DNA from: Charina bottae
Lineage: Eukaryota > Chordata > Lepidosauria > Squamata > Charinaidae
Length of the DNA: 64,000 nt
Direction of reading: 5' to 3'
Assembly (NCBI GenBank): GCA_023362775.1
Contig: JALMGJ010000006.1
Span: 13,562,001-13,626,000 of the forward strand
The notes under the pieces were generated by a model. That model ran no database searches. It was not told where the DNA came from and worked only from the letters and a program-made list of their open reading frames with translations. The number at the start of each line of letters is the position of its first letter. Within the stretch, counting starts at the first letter, position 1. This document shows, piece by piece, positions 23,092 through 33,433 of the stretch. The position numbers and the translations under genes are program-made.

Positions 23092-23302
23092 CCCCTCCCC
23101 CCCTTTTAGATCCTGAAGGGTAAAATCTAAATTGGTGGTATAAACTTCCACATGCAAACCCCCACCCCAAACCTTGAAGAAGCATTTGGTCCTGACATCT
23201 CTCACCTCCAGTCCAATGTGGGAGAGTCGAGAAACAGATTGACTTCCTATGCTTTTGCTCTCTTTGAGAGCTCAAGGGGCTGCACAGAAGAAGCCACTAG
23301 AA

Positions 23303-23715
23303 CAGAGCTTTCCAAACTGTGTGTCGGGACATGTTAGTGTGTCAGCTGCAGTGTCTGGGTGTGTCGTGGCTGCTGCTGCCTCTGAGCCCTGCCAGGATTC
23401 CGTGCAGGTCCTAGTGCCTGCCTTGTGCCCTGCTGCCTCCAAACCTGCCCTGCCAGGATTCCGTGCAGGTCCTAGTGCCTGCCTTGTGCCTTGCTGCCTC
23501 CAAACCTGCTGTGATTCCGTGCAGGTCCTAGTGCCTGCCTTGTGCCCTGCTGTAAGAGTGTATCGCGAAATGATGCCCTGCTGTAAGAGTGTGTCGCGAA
23601 ATGATGCCCTGCTGTAAGAGTGTGTCGTGAAATGATGCCCTGCTGTAAGAGTGTGTCGTGAAATGATGCATGTCTAAAAAGTGTGTCACCAACATGAAAA
23701 GTTTGGAAAGCTCTG
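23303..23715 (-). mobile_element. hAT-like element, subfamily II (longest copy)
   Basis: The element is 413 bp and is flanked by a perfect 8-bp duplication CACTAGAA (23295-23302 and 23716-23723). Its ends are CAGAGCTTTCCAAACTGTG and AAAAGTTTGGAAAGCTCTG. It is the inverse orientation of the copies at 28122 and 33167. Internally it has two direct repeats of about 60 bp (GTGCAGGTCCTAGTGCCTGC) and a 31-bp tandem repeat in four units (GTAAGAG at 23552, 23583, 23614, 23645). The frames 23249-23617 and 23528-23740 arise from this and are not genes. Confidence 0.9.
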
Positions 23716-23723
23716 CACTAGAA

Positions 23724-24330
23724 TATCCCCAAAGAGACACAGAACTCGGCTAGGACAGAGCCCTAATTTGAATCTATTTGAGGCCACACAGTTCCTTCAT
23801 GTCACTGGAGGTGGCCTTTTGTTCTTTCGCCCCACATTAAAAGCTTTCCTCATGCCTAAATTTTAAATTTCCATTCTTCATCAGACTCGGTGACAACAGG
23901 AAAGTTACGATTAAGTTGTCAGCAGACTAAATACAGCTTGTGTTACAGTAGAGTTTGCCATAGTTAAAAAGGACTAAAATGTGGATGTCAAAAGTCAAAG
24001 AACCTCAGTGGGTGGCGACTTCAGACGTCGTCAGGTGCGGTTACAGCACTCCAGCAACAGGGTTTCCTGGTGTTGGTGACACATGACAGGATTTCTCTGC
24101 ACCATATTGCCAGGGCCATATTGAATTGTCACCCACTTTTTTGGACCCTCTCTGGCATATAGCAGTGCCAATATGCAGTTGAGAAACCACTCTTTTCATT
24201 TCCTTCTGATCACAGAGCAGTGCTGTGCTGATCTGGAGAAATCGAGAGAGCCAGTTGTTTTGATGAAGGATTCAAGGGGGTTTATATCCTATCATTCCGT
24301 CAGGACCTCCAGGCAACACACACAATACAT
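23724..24330. other. No gene recognised
   Basis: Unique sequence; nothing supported. Confidence 0.35.
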
Positions 24331-24345
24331 ACATTTCCTCCAGTT

Positions 24346-24668
24346 AGGGGCGTGGTGGCTCAGTGGGTAAGACGCCAGGCTTGTCGATCAGAAGATCGCA
24401 AGTTCAGAGGTTCAAATCCCTAGCCCTGCGTGCAGAGTGAGCTCCTGCACTAGCTCCAGCTCTTGCCAACCTAGCAATTCGAAAGCATGCAAATGCAAGT
24501 AGATGAATAGGTACCACTTCGGTGGGTAGGTAACAGCGTTCCACGTGCGTCATGCGGCCACATGACCGTGGAAGCGTCTTCGGACAACGCTGGCTCTTCG
24601 GCTAACAAACAGAGATGAGCACCGGCCCCTAGAGTCGGACACGACTGCACAAATGTGCGGGGGGGGGG
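24346..24668 (+). mobile_element. tRNA-headed SINE (family A), full length
   Basis: A complete copy starts AGGGGCGTGGTGGCTCAGTG (A-box-like region) and continues through AGAGGTTCAAATCCCTAGCC (B-box-like). It ends in a G-run where the CCTTTACC tail should be. A perfect 15-bp target duplication ACATTTCCTCCAGTT flanks it (24331-24345 and 24669-24683), showing LINE-type retroposition. Confidence 0.95.
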
Positions 24669-24730
24669 ACATTTCCTCCAGTTGTGACATTAGATTCAAC
24701 TGTGAGGTAGTTTAGTGTAGGGAGAATAAC

Positions 24731-25305
24731 TCTCACGGAGATAACTGGCGGAGAAGGAGGGGGCTCCCTCCAGGGGGAGAAATGCATGCGCAGTACTGAA
24801 TCCCTTTGCTTTCCTCCCAAGAGGCTAAAGAAGGCCCCGCCCTGATTTCTTGGACTCTTTCTCTGAGCATTACCAGTTCATTTTAGTTTAGCTGGATTGA
24901 TGTCCTGACTTCGAGTGAAGGAAAAACACGCTGAGGCTTGGAGTTGAAGCTCTAATTTGCCACTCTACCTGGGCACAGAGATTTCGCTTCTGTCTGTGCT
25001 CCTGCCCTCTGAAGATGCTGGCCACAGATGCTGGCGAAACATTAGGAACCACAACTTCCAGAACACGGCCACACAGCCCGGAAGACCCACAACAGCCATT
25101 GAAGCTCTAATGTTTAATGTCCTACTCTCCTTGACAGAATCCAGCTAAACTAAAATGAACTGGTAATGCACAGAGAAAGACTCCAAGAAATCAGGGTGGG
25201 GCCTTCTTTAGCCTCTTGGGAGGAAAGCATAGGTATTCAGTACTACGCATGCATTTCTACCCCTGGAGGGAGCCCCCTCCTTCTCCGCCAGTTATCTCCC
25301 TGACA
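24731..25305. mobile_element. Foldback LTR-like element, family 2
   Basis: Two long arms, 24731-24898 and 25139-25305, are inverted copies of each other and nearly identical by eye. Examples are GATAACTGGCGGAGAAGGAG against CTCCTTCTCCGCCAGTTATC, and CATTTTAGTTTAGCTGGATT against AATCCAGCTAAACTAAAATG. The right end is ...CTCCCTGACA, so the outer bases are T(C/G)T..ACA. ATAAC lies on both sides (24726-24730 and 25306-25310), an exact 5-bp duplication. After removal of a nested insertion, the centre is about 85 bp. No coding capacity is seen. LTR-type ends plus a 5-bp duplication suggest retroviral-type integration, but the arm arrangement is not that of an ordinary LTR element. Confidence 0.8.
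24957..25098. mobile_element. Short retroelement copy nested in the foldback centre
   Basis: A 142-bp piece from TTGCCACTCTACC to CCCACAACAGCCA is flanked by TTGAAGCTCTAAT on both sides (24944-24956 and 25099-25111, 13 bp). Part of that match (TTGAA) could belong to the element. It shares CTGAAGATGCTGGCCACAG, GGCGAAACATTAGGAACC and ACACGGCCACACAGCCCGG with the copies at 35805 and 37176. Variable duplications longer than 10 bp point to retroposition. A Penelope-like origin is possible but unproven. Confidence 0.7.
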
Positions 25306-25319
25306 ATAACAAGCCCAAA

Positions 25320-25366
25320 CTCTGCATCTAAGTTTCCTGGCTGAGCAGGGATTTGAACCCAGATCT
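25320..25366 (-). mobile_element. tRNA-derived (MIR-like) SINE, split by a solo LTR
   Basis: In reverse this reads AGATCTGGGTTCAAATCCC, a B-box-like block, then TGCTCAGCCAGGAAACT. This is the arrangement of CORE/MIR-like tRNA SINEs. The rest of the head appears beyond the LTR at about 25641-25670 (TTAGCAGTTAGATTAGG in reverse orientation). The LTR at 25372-25640 is therefore inserted inside it. Confidence 0.55.
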
Positions 25367-25371
25367 CCTGA

Positions 25372-25640
25372 TGTCAGCCTCCCCAGATAGACCAGACAGG
25401 AAACACGACCAGATGAGCTAATTCTACTTTATTTATTTATTCTTTATTCAGAATCTTGCAAGTCTGAAAGTACAGTTCTCCCGCCATCTCCTTTACAGCC
25501 CGAGAAACAAGGGAGGGTCTCTTCTGAGCCTCTTGCTCCGCCCGCTATCCAGCTGTGGGCTATGCCCTCTCTTATCTGACTGTTCCCTAGGCAGCATCTC
25601 TCAGCCCCGTCTCCCAAGGTCTTTCCCATTTCCCATTACA
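25372..25640 (-). mobile_element. Solo LTR-like unit, foldback family 1
   Basis: Read in reverse, a 269-bp unit runs from TGTAATGGGAAATGGG to GGGGAGGCTGACA. It matches the left 270 bp of the elements at 12620 and 56166, including ACTTTCAGACTTGCAAGATT and the terminal TGGTCGTGTTTCCTGTCTGG. It has AATAAA motifs and an expanded ATAAATAAATAAAG run. CCTGA (25367-25371) and CCTAA (25641-25645) flank it, a 4-of-5 match to a 5-bp duplication. The inverted second arm is absent, so this is the single-unit form. Confidence 0.8.
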
Positions 25641-25649
25641 CCTAATCTA

Positions 25650-26318
25650 ACTGCTAGAGCTGCTGTCTCTCATTGGTGGAGAAGACCTTGTCGTCAGGAG
25701 CAGATCTTAAATGAAGGGAAGGATTGTCCTTAATGATGGAGGTCTCATTTTAGCTTTTATTCTTATCTCATTTAAAAAAATACACACATTCTGATGGGAA
25801 AAACACATCTTGTTGGGATAAAATGGGTTCATCAGACGTTTATGCAAAAGTAATGCAAAAACTATGCAAACATTGGGGCACTCTGGGGGGATCTTCTGCA
25901 GCCAGAATTGCATCTATGAAAATTCTGTGTTTTTAAGGAAAAGCAGACCCATTCCAAATTGTTCACTACATTCAAACAGATGGATTTAAATGGCTAAATG
26001 GCACAGCAGCTCATACTATTGATAAAGCCTTGGTGACTCTGGAATAGCTGGGGAAAAAAGGAGATTGTCGTTTTCTTGCCGCAATAATTTGCATAGTCTC
26101 TTTTCCAAAAGACCTTGCTTTAAAAATAGAAAACTTCATGCACATCTTTTCTCTCCCAAACAGGAGGAAAGCTTTATAAGCTTCCCACCAGCCTATTTCT
26201 GTCTTACAACCAGCTATTCTCAAATTGTAATACTTGGAGAGAGCCATTTATTCAGCATATTATGTCTGGTCTGGCCACTACATCTTAAAAGGGATAGTAA
26301 TAGAGCTGGAAAAGGGAC
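25650..26318. other. No gene recognised
   Basis: Unique sequence. The frames at 25707-25913 minus and 26011-26343 (both strands) show no domain. Confidence 0.35.
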
Positions 26319-26319
26319 A

Positions 26320-26885
26320 AAAAAGAAGAGCCAGCATGATTAGGAGGCTGGAGAAGCTCCATGTGAGGAAAGATGACAGCAGTTGGGTGCTTTAGTTTAT
26401 AACAAAGAAGGCTAAGCAGGCATGATAGAAGTACATAAAATTATGCATGGCATCAATAACATGGCTAAAGAGAAGGGATTTTTTTCCCCTGTCACACTCA
26501 CTCTTTTAGAACTCCAGGTCAGCCATTGGGACTAAATGCAGGAAGATTTTGGATCAACCCAGGGAAACGCTTCTATCACACCGTGCAGTTCACCCTGTGG
26601 AATTCACCAGCAGTGGTTTGTGGTAATGGCAACCGGCTTGGAGGGATTTCAAAGGACAGGTTCATGGAGGATCAGGCTATCAATAGCTAGTCCTCCTGAT
26701 GGTTGTTTACTACCTCCTGAATCACAGGAAGTGGGCCATAAATACTGGCTGCTAGGAAGTGACCACAGAAGTGGCTCCCTACCTCCAACTCAGGAGTTTG
26801 TGAAATATATCAATTGTCCACTGGGTGACCTAGAATGCTGGATGGACAGACAGGTGGCCTATCAAGCTGGGCTCTCCCTATGACC
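26320..26885 (+). mobile_element. CR1-type LINE 3' fragment (old)
   Basis: The sequence follows the known order of a CR1 RT C-terminus and 3' UTR. TTAGGAGGCTGGAGAAGCTC and ATAAAATTATGCATGGCATC come first. Then comes TGTGGAATTCACCAGCAG (in protein: 'L-W-N-S-P-A'), GGATTTCAAAGGACAGGTTC and TTCATGGAGGATCAGGCTAT. The frame 26536-26883 lies inside this debris and is not a host gene. Confidence 0.7.
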
Positions 26886-26889
26886 TTTT

Positions 26890-28112
26890 GTCCTTACTGT
26901 AAGTTAGATGGAAACATAAATTCTTCCAAGAATATCCACACTGTTTTATGTGCAGAGTATCTACTCACAGCATTAGGTACAAGTTTAAGCTTCAATGTTC
27001 TGAAGAGCCTAGCAGGCACAGGTTAGAAATGGAAAGACTACTTTTTACAACTTGCTTAGCACAGGCACTTCCTAATTGTTTCAGTTTTGAGACATGCCAA
27101 CTTTTCTCTACATATTATTACCCTGCTTCAACATTCACACTTCAGAGCTTTCAGAGCGATAGCTTTCTATGATTATAGAGTAGCCATGATTAATATCTTG
27201 TCAGAGGTGTTTGACTTATAGGCAGCATAATCAAGAATGTAATAGCAATCAATACTGGAAAGAGTTACAGGTTTAGGGATAAGTGAGTGGCCACCTTCAA
27301 CGATGCTGAAGTATCTGCTCCATGCATCAGCTCATCCTCACATTCTCCCATATTTGTGATGGCAGTGGACACGTTGGAAAAATTCTAAATTCCAAAGTCA
27401 TCTTACATGAATAGATTGCTTGGTTTTCAGCTGATGTCATTTGGCTGTTAGTCAACCTGACAATAGTGAAGAAGTCATCCAAAATTTAGCTGCAGGCTTG
27501 TTTGTATTGCCTGAACAGGGTTCCTACCCTAACCCTTCCAAATGAATATTTGTAGGATTGTACTGTAAGATATGCAGAGTCCAGTATATTTACGGCTTCC
27601 TAGGCCAAACAAGCACTTTCTCTTTACAGCTGAAAAACAAAAACAAAAAACAAAACATGTGCAGGATTTATTTTTAATTGACCACTCTCCAGTAACTGCC
27701 CTATTCCTTTAATTTGCACAGAAAACTTTAAAGTGTTTTGGATCAGCATTTTTTAAAAGTGAAATCGCACATCGTCATGCGGTGCACAGGAAGAATTTGA
27801 AGAAACAAGGCTACTTATTTTGAGACAACAGATCAAACCTAGAGGGAAGCTGTGTCCATTTAACACATTATTTTGCATTTATGTAATACATTTCGACAGA
27901 GAAAATGCTGAGCAAATATTAATTAAATGCACACCATAGTGCTTCTCAGAGACAGGCAAATGTTTATTCTGCCCTTTCTTTTTCTTGTTCTTTCGCTGAT
28001 TAGCTTTGGCTTAGGGTTTTATTTTCTTCTCCACTGAAATACTGATGAAGATGGATAAGTTTCAAAATACTCAGGCAGGAATGCCATGATCTGAAGGCAG
28101 GGCTGGGTCAAT
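26890..28112. other. No gene recognised; possible conserved non-coding block
   Basis: 27690-27960 lacks repeats I recognise and has homeobox-like TAATTA/ATTAA-rich content. This is a weak hint of a conserved non-coding element. Confidence 0.3.
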
Positions 28113-28121
28113 CCTGTAGCA

Positions 28122-28355
28122 CAGAACTTTCCAAACTTTTCATGTTGGTGACACACTTTTTAGACATGCATCATTTCATGACACACTCTTACAGCAGGGC
28201 ATCATTTCGCGACACACTCTTACAGCAGGGCACAAGGCAGGCACTAGGACCTGCGTGGAATCCTGGCAGGACTTGGAGGCAGCAGCAGCCACGACACACC
28301 CAGACACTGCAGCCAACACACTAACGTGTCCCAACACACAGTTTGGAAAGCTCTG
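28122..28355 (+). mobile_element. hAT-like element, subfamily II
   Basis: A 234-bp element with ends CAGAACTTTCCAAACTTTTC and CACAGTTTGGAAAGCTCTG. It is flanked by a perfect 8-bp duplication CTGTAGCA (28114-28121 and 28356-28363). It contains two units of the 31-bp tandem seen at 23552 and a single copy of the middle direct repeat. Confidence 0.92.
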
Positions 28356-28363
28356 CTGTAGCA

Positions 28364-29980
28364 AATAGGCTACAGCTCAGTCTCTCCTTTCTAACAATGT
28401 ATTTCTTTATTTGCTGCAATTTCTATGTTGCTCAGTTCCAAAAGAGGCTTATGTTCTACTACTGATCAGTGACACTGCCTTCTCCTTCTCCATTTTGAGA
28501 AAGCGTTTTGTAACAAAGGCCACACTTGGACTTTGAATGATGTGCCAGGGGCCGTACTTTTCCCTCCCACAAAAAAGTAGGTTAGTCCAGGTCAAAATTA
28601 GTGTAATGCAATTTCATTTACATTTCATTGCCATTAAATATTGTCAACATTATTACTCTCCAGTCATGGGAAAGATTCTCTGCACCCAAATTTGATTTAT
28701 GTTGACTTCATAGATAGGTCCATGACGTTTTTTGAGCAACAATACAAAAGGAACAATGCTGACCATAATGATTATACAGCAGGAGGGACCAAAATCAAGT
28801 TGTTTTTATTTCAAAGGCTAGTTGAAATATCCAATTCTTTAAGCACTTTCCTAACCTCCAAAATAGGTAGGGCTAATTGAATCATTGGGGGTCTGATATT
28901 CCATAGAATAGTTTAGCTTCTAAGCCTAAACAACTCTGGGCAGGTGTAAAGACCTCTAGTTATGTATTAAACAACTTTCTCCTGGTTTCACATTAACATT
29001 TAATCATACAGTTTGAAGGTTGCTGGGGATCTCAGCTTGCAGGCAGCATGCAGTTCTAAGATCTCAGATCATGCACTTTTATTATAGAGACACAAAGTAA
29101 AAGACATGGAAAGGATTCTGCAGAAAGGGTCCTTAAGACATGATATAATGAAATAAATCACCACATATTTGGCCACCTATATTTCTGTTCCAATTGTCCT
29201 ACAAAGGTTTCTTCTCACATACCCCCCATCCACTAGAGGTCTCCAAAACATGCAGGAGTTCTTCAACCCCATAACTTTGGGGAAGCTGTATGAACTCTGC
29301 TCCATTTCTGCTGAACTTTGGTCTTTCTTGTAAGCCATCATGAGACTTTTTTTGATGAAGATGAGGAGATCCCATGTGACCCAGGTGGAAAAAAGAAAGA
29401 AAAGAAAATCAATGTGGATAGCTGCTTGAACAACTGAAGTAACCAACTTTATATAATTGATTGATTGAGAAGCACATTTGGGGGATTGTGGTCTTTGGCA
29501 AAGTATGTCTTTCACTCCATCTGGTTTGTCTTCTGTAAGGCAAATGTTGCAGATTTAATGAATGTAACAACAGCTGTAAATTTAAAGGAAGAGGAAACGT
29601 CTGAATTGTGTGACCTTGTAAGTCTATTGGTGGGTACATATTTTTGGTTCCATTGTCATTATATGACTCTGTAAAAATAATAGTAGCAGTAGAAATAAGA
29701 ACAGTAATCACAGCTCCTGTGCACAGAATTCTTATGTCTTTTCTGCCCAGATTCAGCCCATCCTGAGTGGTCAGCTTGAGAGATGGTGCCAAGATTCCCC
29801 ACCCCAGGTGCAAGGAGGGTATTATGGTGGCATGCCTTTTTAATGGTATTCCTCATATTTTGGAACCCCTACGGTCCAGCCCACCACCATTACCCTGTCC
29901 CCATTTCATAAGACATAAAACGTTACTGTTCTGATATGCACTGATGGTGGACCTGGATTAACTTTGTATTCGTATTGTTT
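28364..29980. other. No gene recognised
   Basis: Mixed unique sequence. The frames 29177-29515 and 29409-29813 (minus) have no recognisable motif. Confidence 0.35.
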
Positions 29981-29984
29981 TGAG

Positions 29985-30110
29985 GGGCTATGATTTTTGT
30001 TACTTAGTGTGACTGGTTTTAGTTCCACTGCATTGTAAACTTCTCTGAGTTTTTCAAGGTTGGATAGTATATAAAGGATTATATGGATAAATAGAATAAA
30101 TAAAAAGCTT
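29985..30110 (+). mobile_element. LINE 3' tail fragment (CR1/L2 type), diverged
   Basis: CATTGTAAACTTCTCTGAG followed by GGATAGTATATAAAGGATTA and GAATAAATAAA has the shape of the LINE 3' block at 14985 and 43445. It is weak and diverged. Confidence 0.4.
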
Positions 30111-33100
30111 TCTCTCAAATCCTGAGAGTTGTTGCTCAGTTTCAAAATACATCAACCAACATTGTAAGATGCTGACAACCATCTACATATTTTACGAAAC
30201 ACCATGATGGGAATACAAGATTGCTATTCATGTTGAAATAAATTTGGCATGGAGGTACCCATTTCCATAGCTAGCAGCAGAGTACAAAATCACACATTTT
30301 AATTTTACTCACTCTAATAAGTGCAATTACCTGCAATATTGGAAAATTAAAACCGACACTAATTAGCAGATGCTGTCTTAATCAACACCCATGGGCCGCT
30401 TCCTATTGGCTTCTTGTATCCTTCTATGTTCACTTTAGCACAAAGCCAGATGTTTACCTTTGCATGAAGGCTAAAGGAGAAATTGAAATTATTTAAAGAC
30501 ACTCAGGGCATAGCCTGAATATGGAACAATTTGGGATCATAGGAAGGAGACTGTTATCCTCTAACTATTAGCTAATCTAGCCAAGCTTTGTCATTCCAGA
30601 CTGGCAGCAAGTTCCCATTGCAAAACCCCAGGCAGAGATTTGTTTACATCCTTTGCTATCTGATCTTTGTAGGGAATTGCTGGGATTGAAGCTGAGACCT
30701 TCTATGTGCAGAGAACATGCTTTCCATTAAGCTACAGTTCCATATGTTGCTGGGCACAGATGTCCTTCTGAAATTCTCCCCCAAACGTGTGAGCCAAAAA
30801 ATTGCAAGATGGGGGGAAATTCTCTGAATTTCTCCAGGGAAAAGAGATGTTCTCCAACGATTTCTAAGGATTTGTCCTTAGTGGTGATAAAACTAAGTGA
30901 CCAAGGGAGGAATTCCCTCCTGAAGTCTTCCTGGGTAGTGAGGAGATGGGGAAAGGCACCAGAATGAGAACTGATGGGGTGAGAAAGGCATCATAGCAGC
31001 ATGTTCTGCTTTTGATCAAAGATTATTGGTGAGATCAGCTTTTTCTGGTCTATTGCCTCCACATGTATTGGATTGCATCTCCCATCACCCTAGCCCAGTT
31101 GGTCAATGGTGATATTGTCTTTGCAGGAGGAAGAGTTGTAATCCAATACATGTAGAGAACATTGCTGGGGCAGACTTCATTAGAGCTTTTAGAACAGAGG
31201 TGGGGCATAATGTGTCTGAGGGGAGGGGCAAAGGATGATACATTTGTTGTAACATCATTGTTCAAATGTTGCAAATTATGTACATGTGACATGACATCAT
31301 GATGCGACTTACTCAAATTACATCGTTGTGTCATTTACACAATGATGCCTTGATGAGTTTTTCATTGTTTTGATGACATTGTGGTATGTAACAGGTGTCT
31401 ACGTGGCAATGTGAACCATGTGAATACAAATAGCTCCTTTCAACGCTATCAGCCTATGGATTGCTTACTTACTTTTCAAAATGACTAAATAATAATAATT
31501 GTATAGGAAGCTGCCACATTATAAAGCAAAGCATCCTTATATGCCATAAGGCCATATCAGAATACAAAATGCAGGAAAATAGTAAGACCATATATTACAA
31601 AACAGAGTAAAACACTGGAAGATTAGCAAGGAAGACTTGGATAATAGTGTGTAACTCTTTCCCTTAGGTACTGTACATGGTACTCTCTTTGATTTTAAAT
31701 TTTCATGTAATGGTTCAGCATGTAGTTCAGAATTAAGCAAGTATTTATTTTAGTTACTAAAGGTTTATACTTGGGTTATGTTTTGTTCTGCCCTGTCCTT
31801 AGTGGGACATTTGTGTAGACTTGGATGAGTTTTCTCCTCATCAATCCAAAAACCTTGGGGAAAAGATACTCCTTAACCTTGAGATGGTCTCTTCACCACC
31901 TGACATAAAGAAATACTCCTTAACCTTGATGGTCTCATTTTTGGCAGAACTAGACAAAGCATTCCAAGCACAAGATAGGATGAACTTGTCCTTGGCAAAC
32001 TCCAGTGAGATGAGGCCATTGAAAAGGGGTGTGAGTAATGCTGGTTCAGAGCCTATATAGGCTAGTCAGAACCCCCCATGAGATGGAACGTTGATACAAA
32101 CCTAACCAGGAGGGTGGGGACAGAGCAATACATAAGTGGCACTCTTTCGATACAAAAATCCACCACAGATTTTCTTGAACTTTCTTCATTAAATGATGGT
32201 ATAATTTAGGGTTGGGTCCAGAATCAGGACTTCTGGTCTGAATAAACTAGAGTTAGAAATCCTTGCTGATCTATTGTGGATCAAAGAACTGGCACTACTC
32301 ATTGGCTGTACCACAGTGGAAAACTCTTTCATATTCACACGGCACTTGTACAATCATCTTTTAGGAGGTGAAAGCTGTGTTGGTTTTCTTTTGCTTTTGG
32401 AGAAACTTCATTTGGAATCTGTCTTTTTAATTATTATTTTTTTCTGTTAAATTTTTCAAACTAGTTTATCCATGTGTTGATGTCTTGTGAAATGTTTTCA
32501 ACAGCTGTTTAAAATAATTGCTTTCTTGGAAGGAGACATTATAATTTTGTTATGCAACCCTCCTTGGGAGAATAATACAAATGTTATCAGTGAATACATT
32601 AATATTCTTATTGTCAGTTTTCAGAAAGCAGCCTAAATTGTTGCCAGCCCATGGTAGTGTCAAGAGCTGTGGGGATACTTAGGTAGAGATAAAGTGGACC
32701 TTCTTTCCGTCCATCCATCCATCCATCCATCCATCCATCCATCCATCCATCCATCCCTGTGCCCTTAGTGGAACACAATCCCCACTGAGCTGAGTCTTCC
32801 AGTGTGTGAGAAAGTCTGGTCTAGCAGCCTGTAACTCCAGAAGCCATACATCCCTTGCCTTAATTTTTTAAAAATCATATCTTGCAAGTGATCAGTTCAA
32901 GCCTCTACCAAGAGTTCATGATTTCTTGTCAGAGAGAAGGAAAAGAAAGAGAAGAAGTTATTGCAATGGGAAGAGAAGGTGTGGAAAAAAGAATGAGAGC
33001 AAGATAGGATGGTATCTTCCTACCTTCTCCTCCCCTTCCATTTGTTCCAGCACACCTTTATTTCTATCCCAGCCAAATGCATGGAGCCCTGAACAGATTA

Positions 33101-33155
33101 TCCCCAAGAAATGCAAAAAGGATGCTTCATGATTCTGATGTAGAGGAAGTGGGAG
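30111..33155. other. No gene recognised
   Basis: Largely unique sequence. 30290-30500 may be a conserved non-coding block because of its balanced, repeat-free composition. 31200-31400 has many short GATGACAT/ATGTCATC inversions. No gene evidence. Confidence 0.35.
32709..32757. repeat. (CCAT)n microsatellite
   Basis: About twelve uninterrupted CCAT/ATCC units. Confidence 0.95.
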
Positions 33156-33166
33156 AGGTATTAGGC

Positions 33167-33425
33167 CAGAGCTTTCCAAACTTTTCATGTTGGTGACACA
33201 CTTTTTAGACATGCATCATTTCACGACACACTTTTACAGCAGGGCACAAGGCAGGCACTAGGACCTGCACAGAATCACAGCAGGTTTGGAGGCAGCAAGG
33301 CACAAGGCAGGCACTAGGACCTGCATGGAATCCTGGCAGGGATTGGAGGCAGCAGCAGCCGTGACACACCCAGACACTGCAGCTGACACACTAACGTGTC
33401 CCTACACACAGTTTGGAAAGCTATG
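33167..33425 (+). mobile_element. hAT-like element, subfamily II
   Basis: A 259-bp element in the same orientation as the copy at 28122. It is flanked by a perfect 8-bp duplication TATTAGGC (33159-33166 and 33426-33433). The ends are CAGAGCTTTCCAAACTTTTC and CACAGTTTGGAAAGCTATG. It carries two middle direct repeats (CAAGGCAGGCACTAGGACCT). Confidence 0.92.
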
Positions 33426-33433
33426 TATTAGGC

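Noticed and set aside
24351..24425. Possible tRNA gene at the SINE head
   Set aside because: The A- and B-box-like blocks are there, but no cloverleaf or acceptor stem closes, and the same head recurs in many SINE copies.
26536..26883. 115-codon frame as a possible host exon
   Set aside because: It lies in CR1 3' debris and matches the order of CR1 C-terminal sequence.
32709..32757. CRISPR-like array or satellite
   Set aside because: Simple (CCAT)n with no spacers; CRISPR arrays are not expected in a vertebrate genome.
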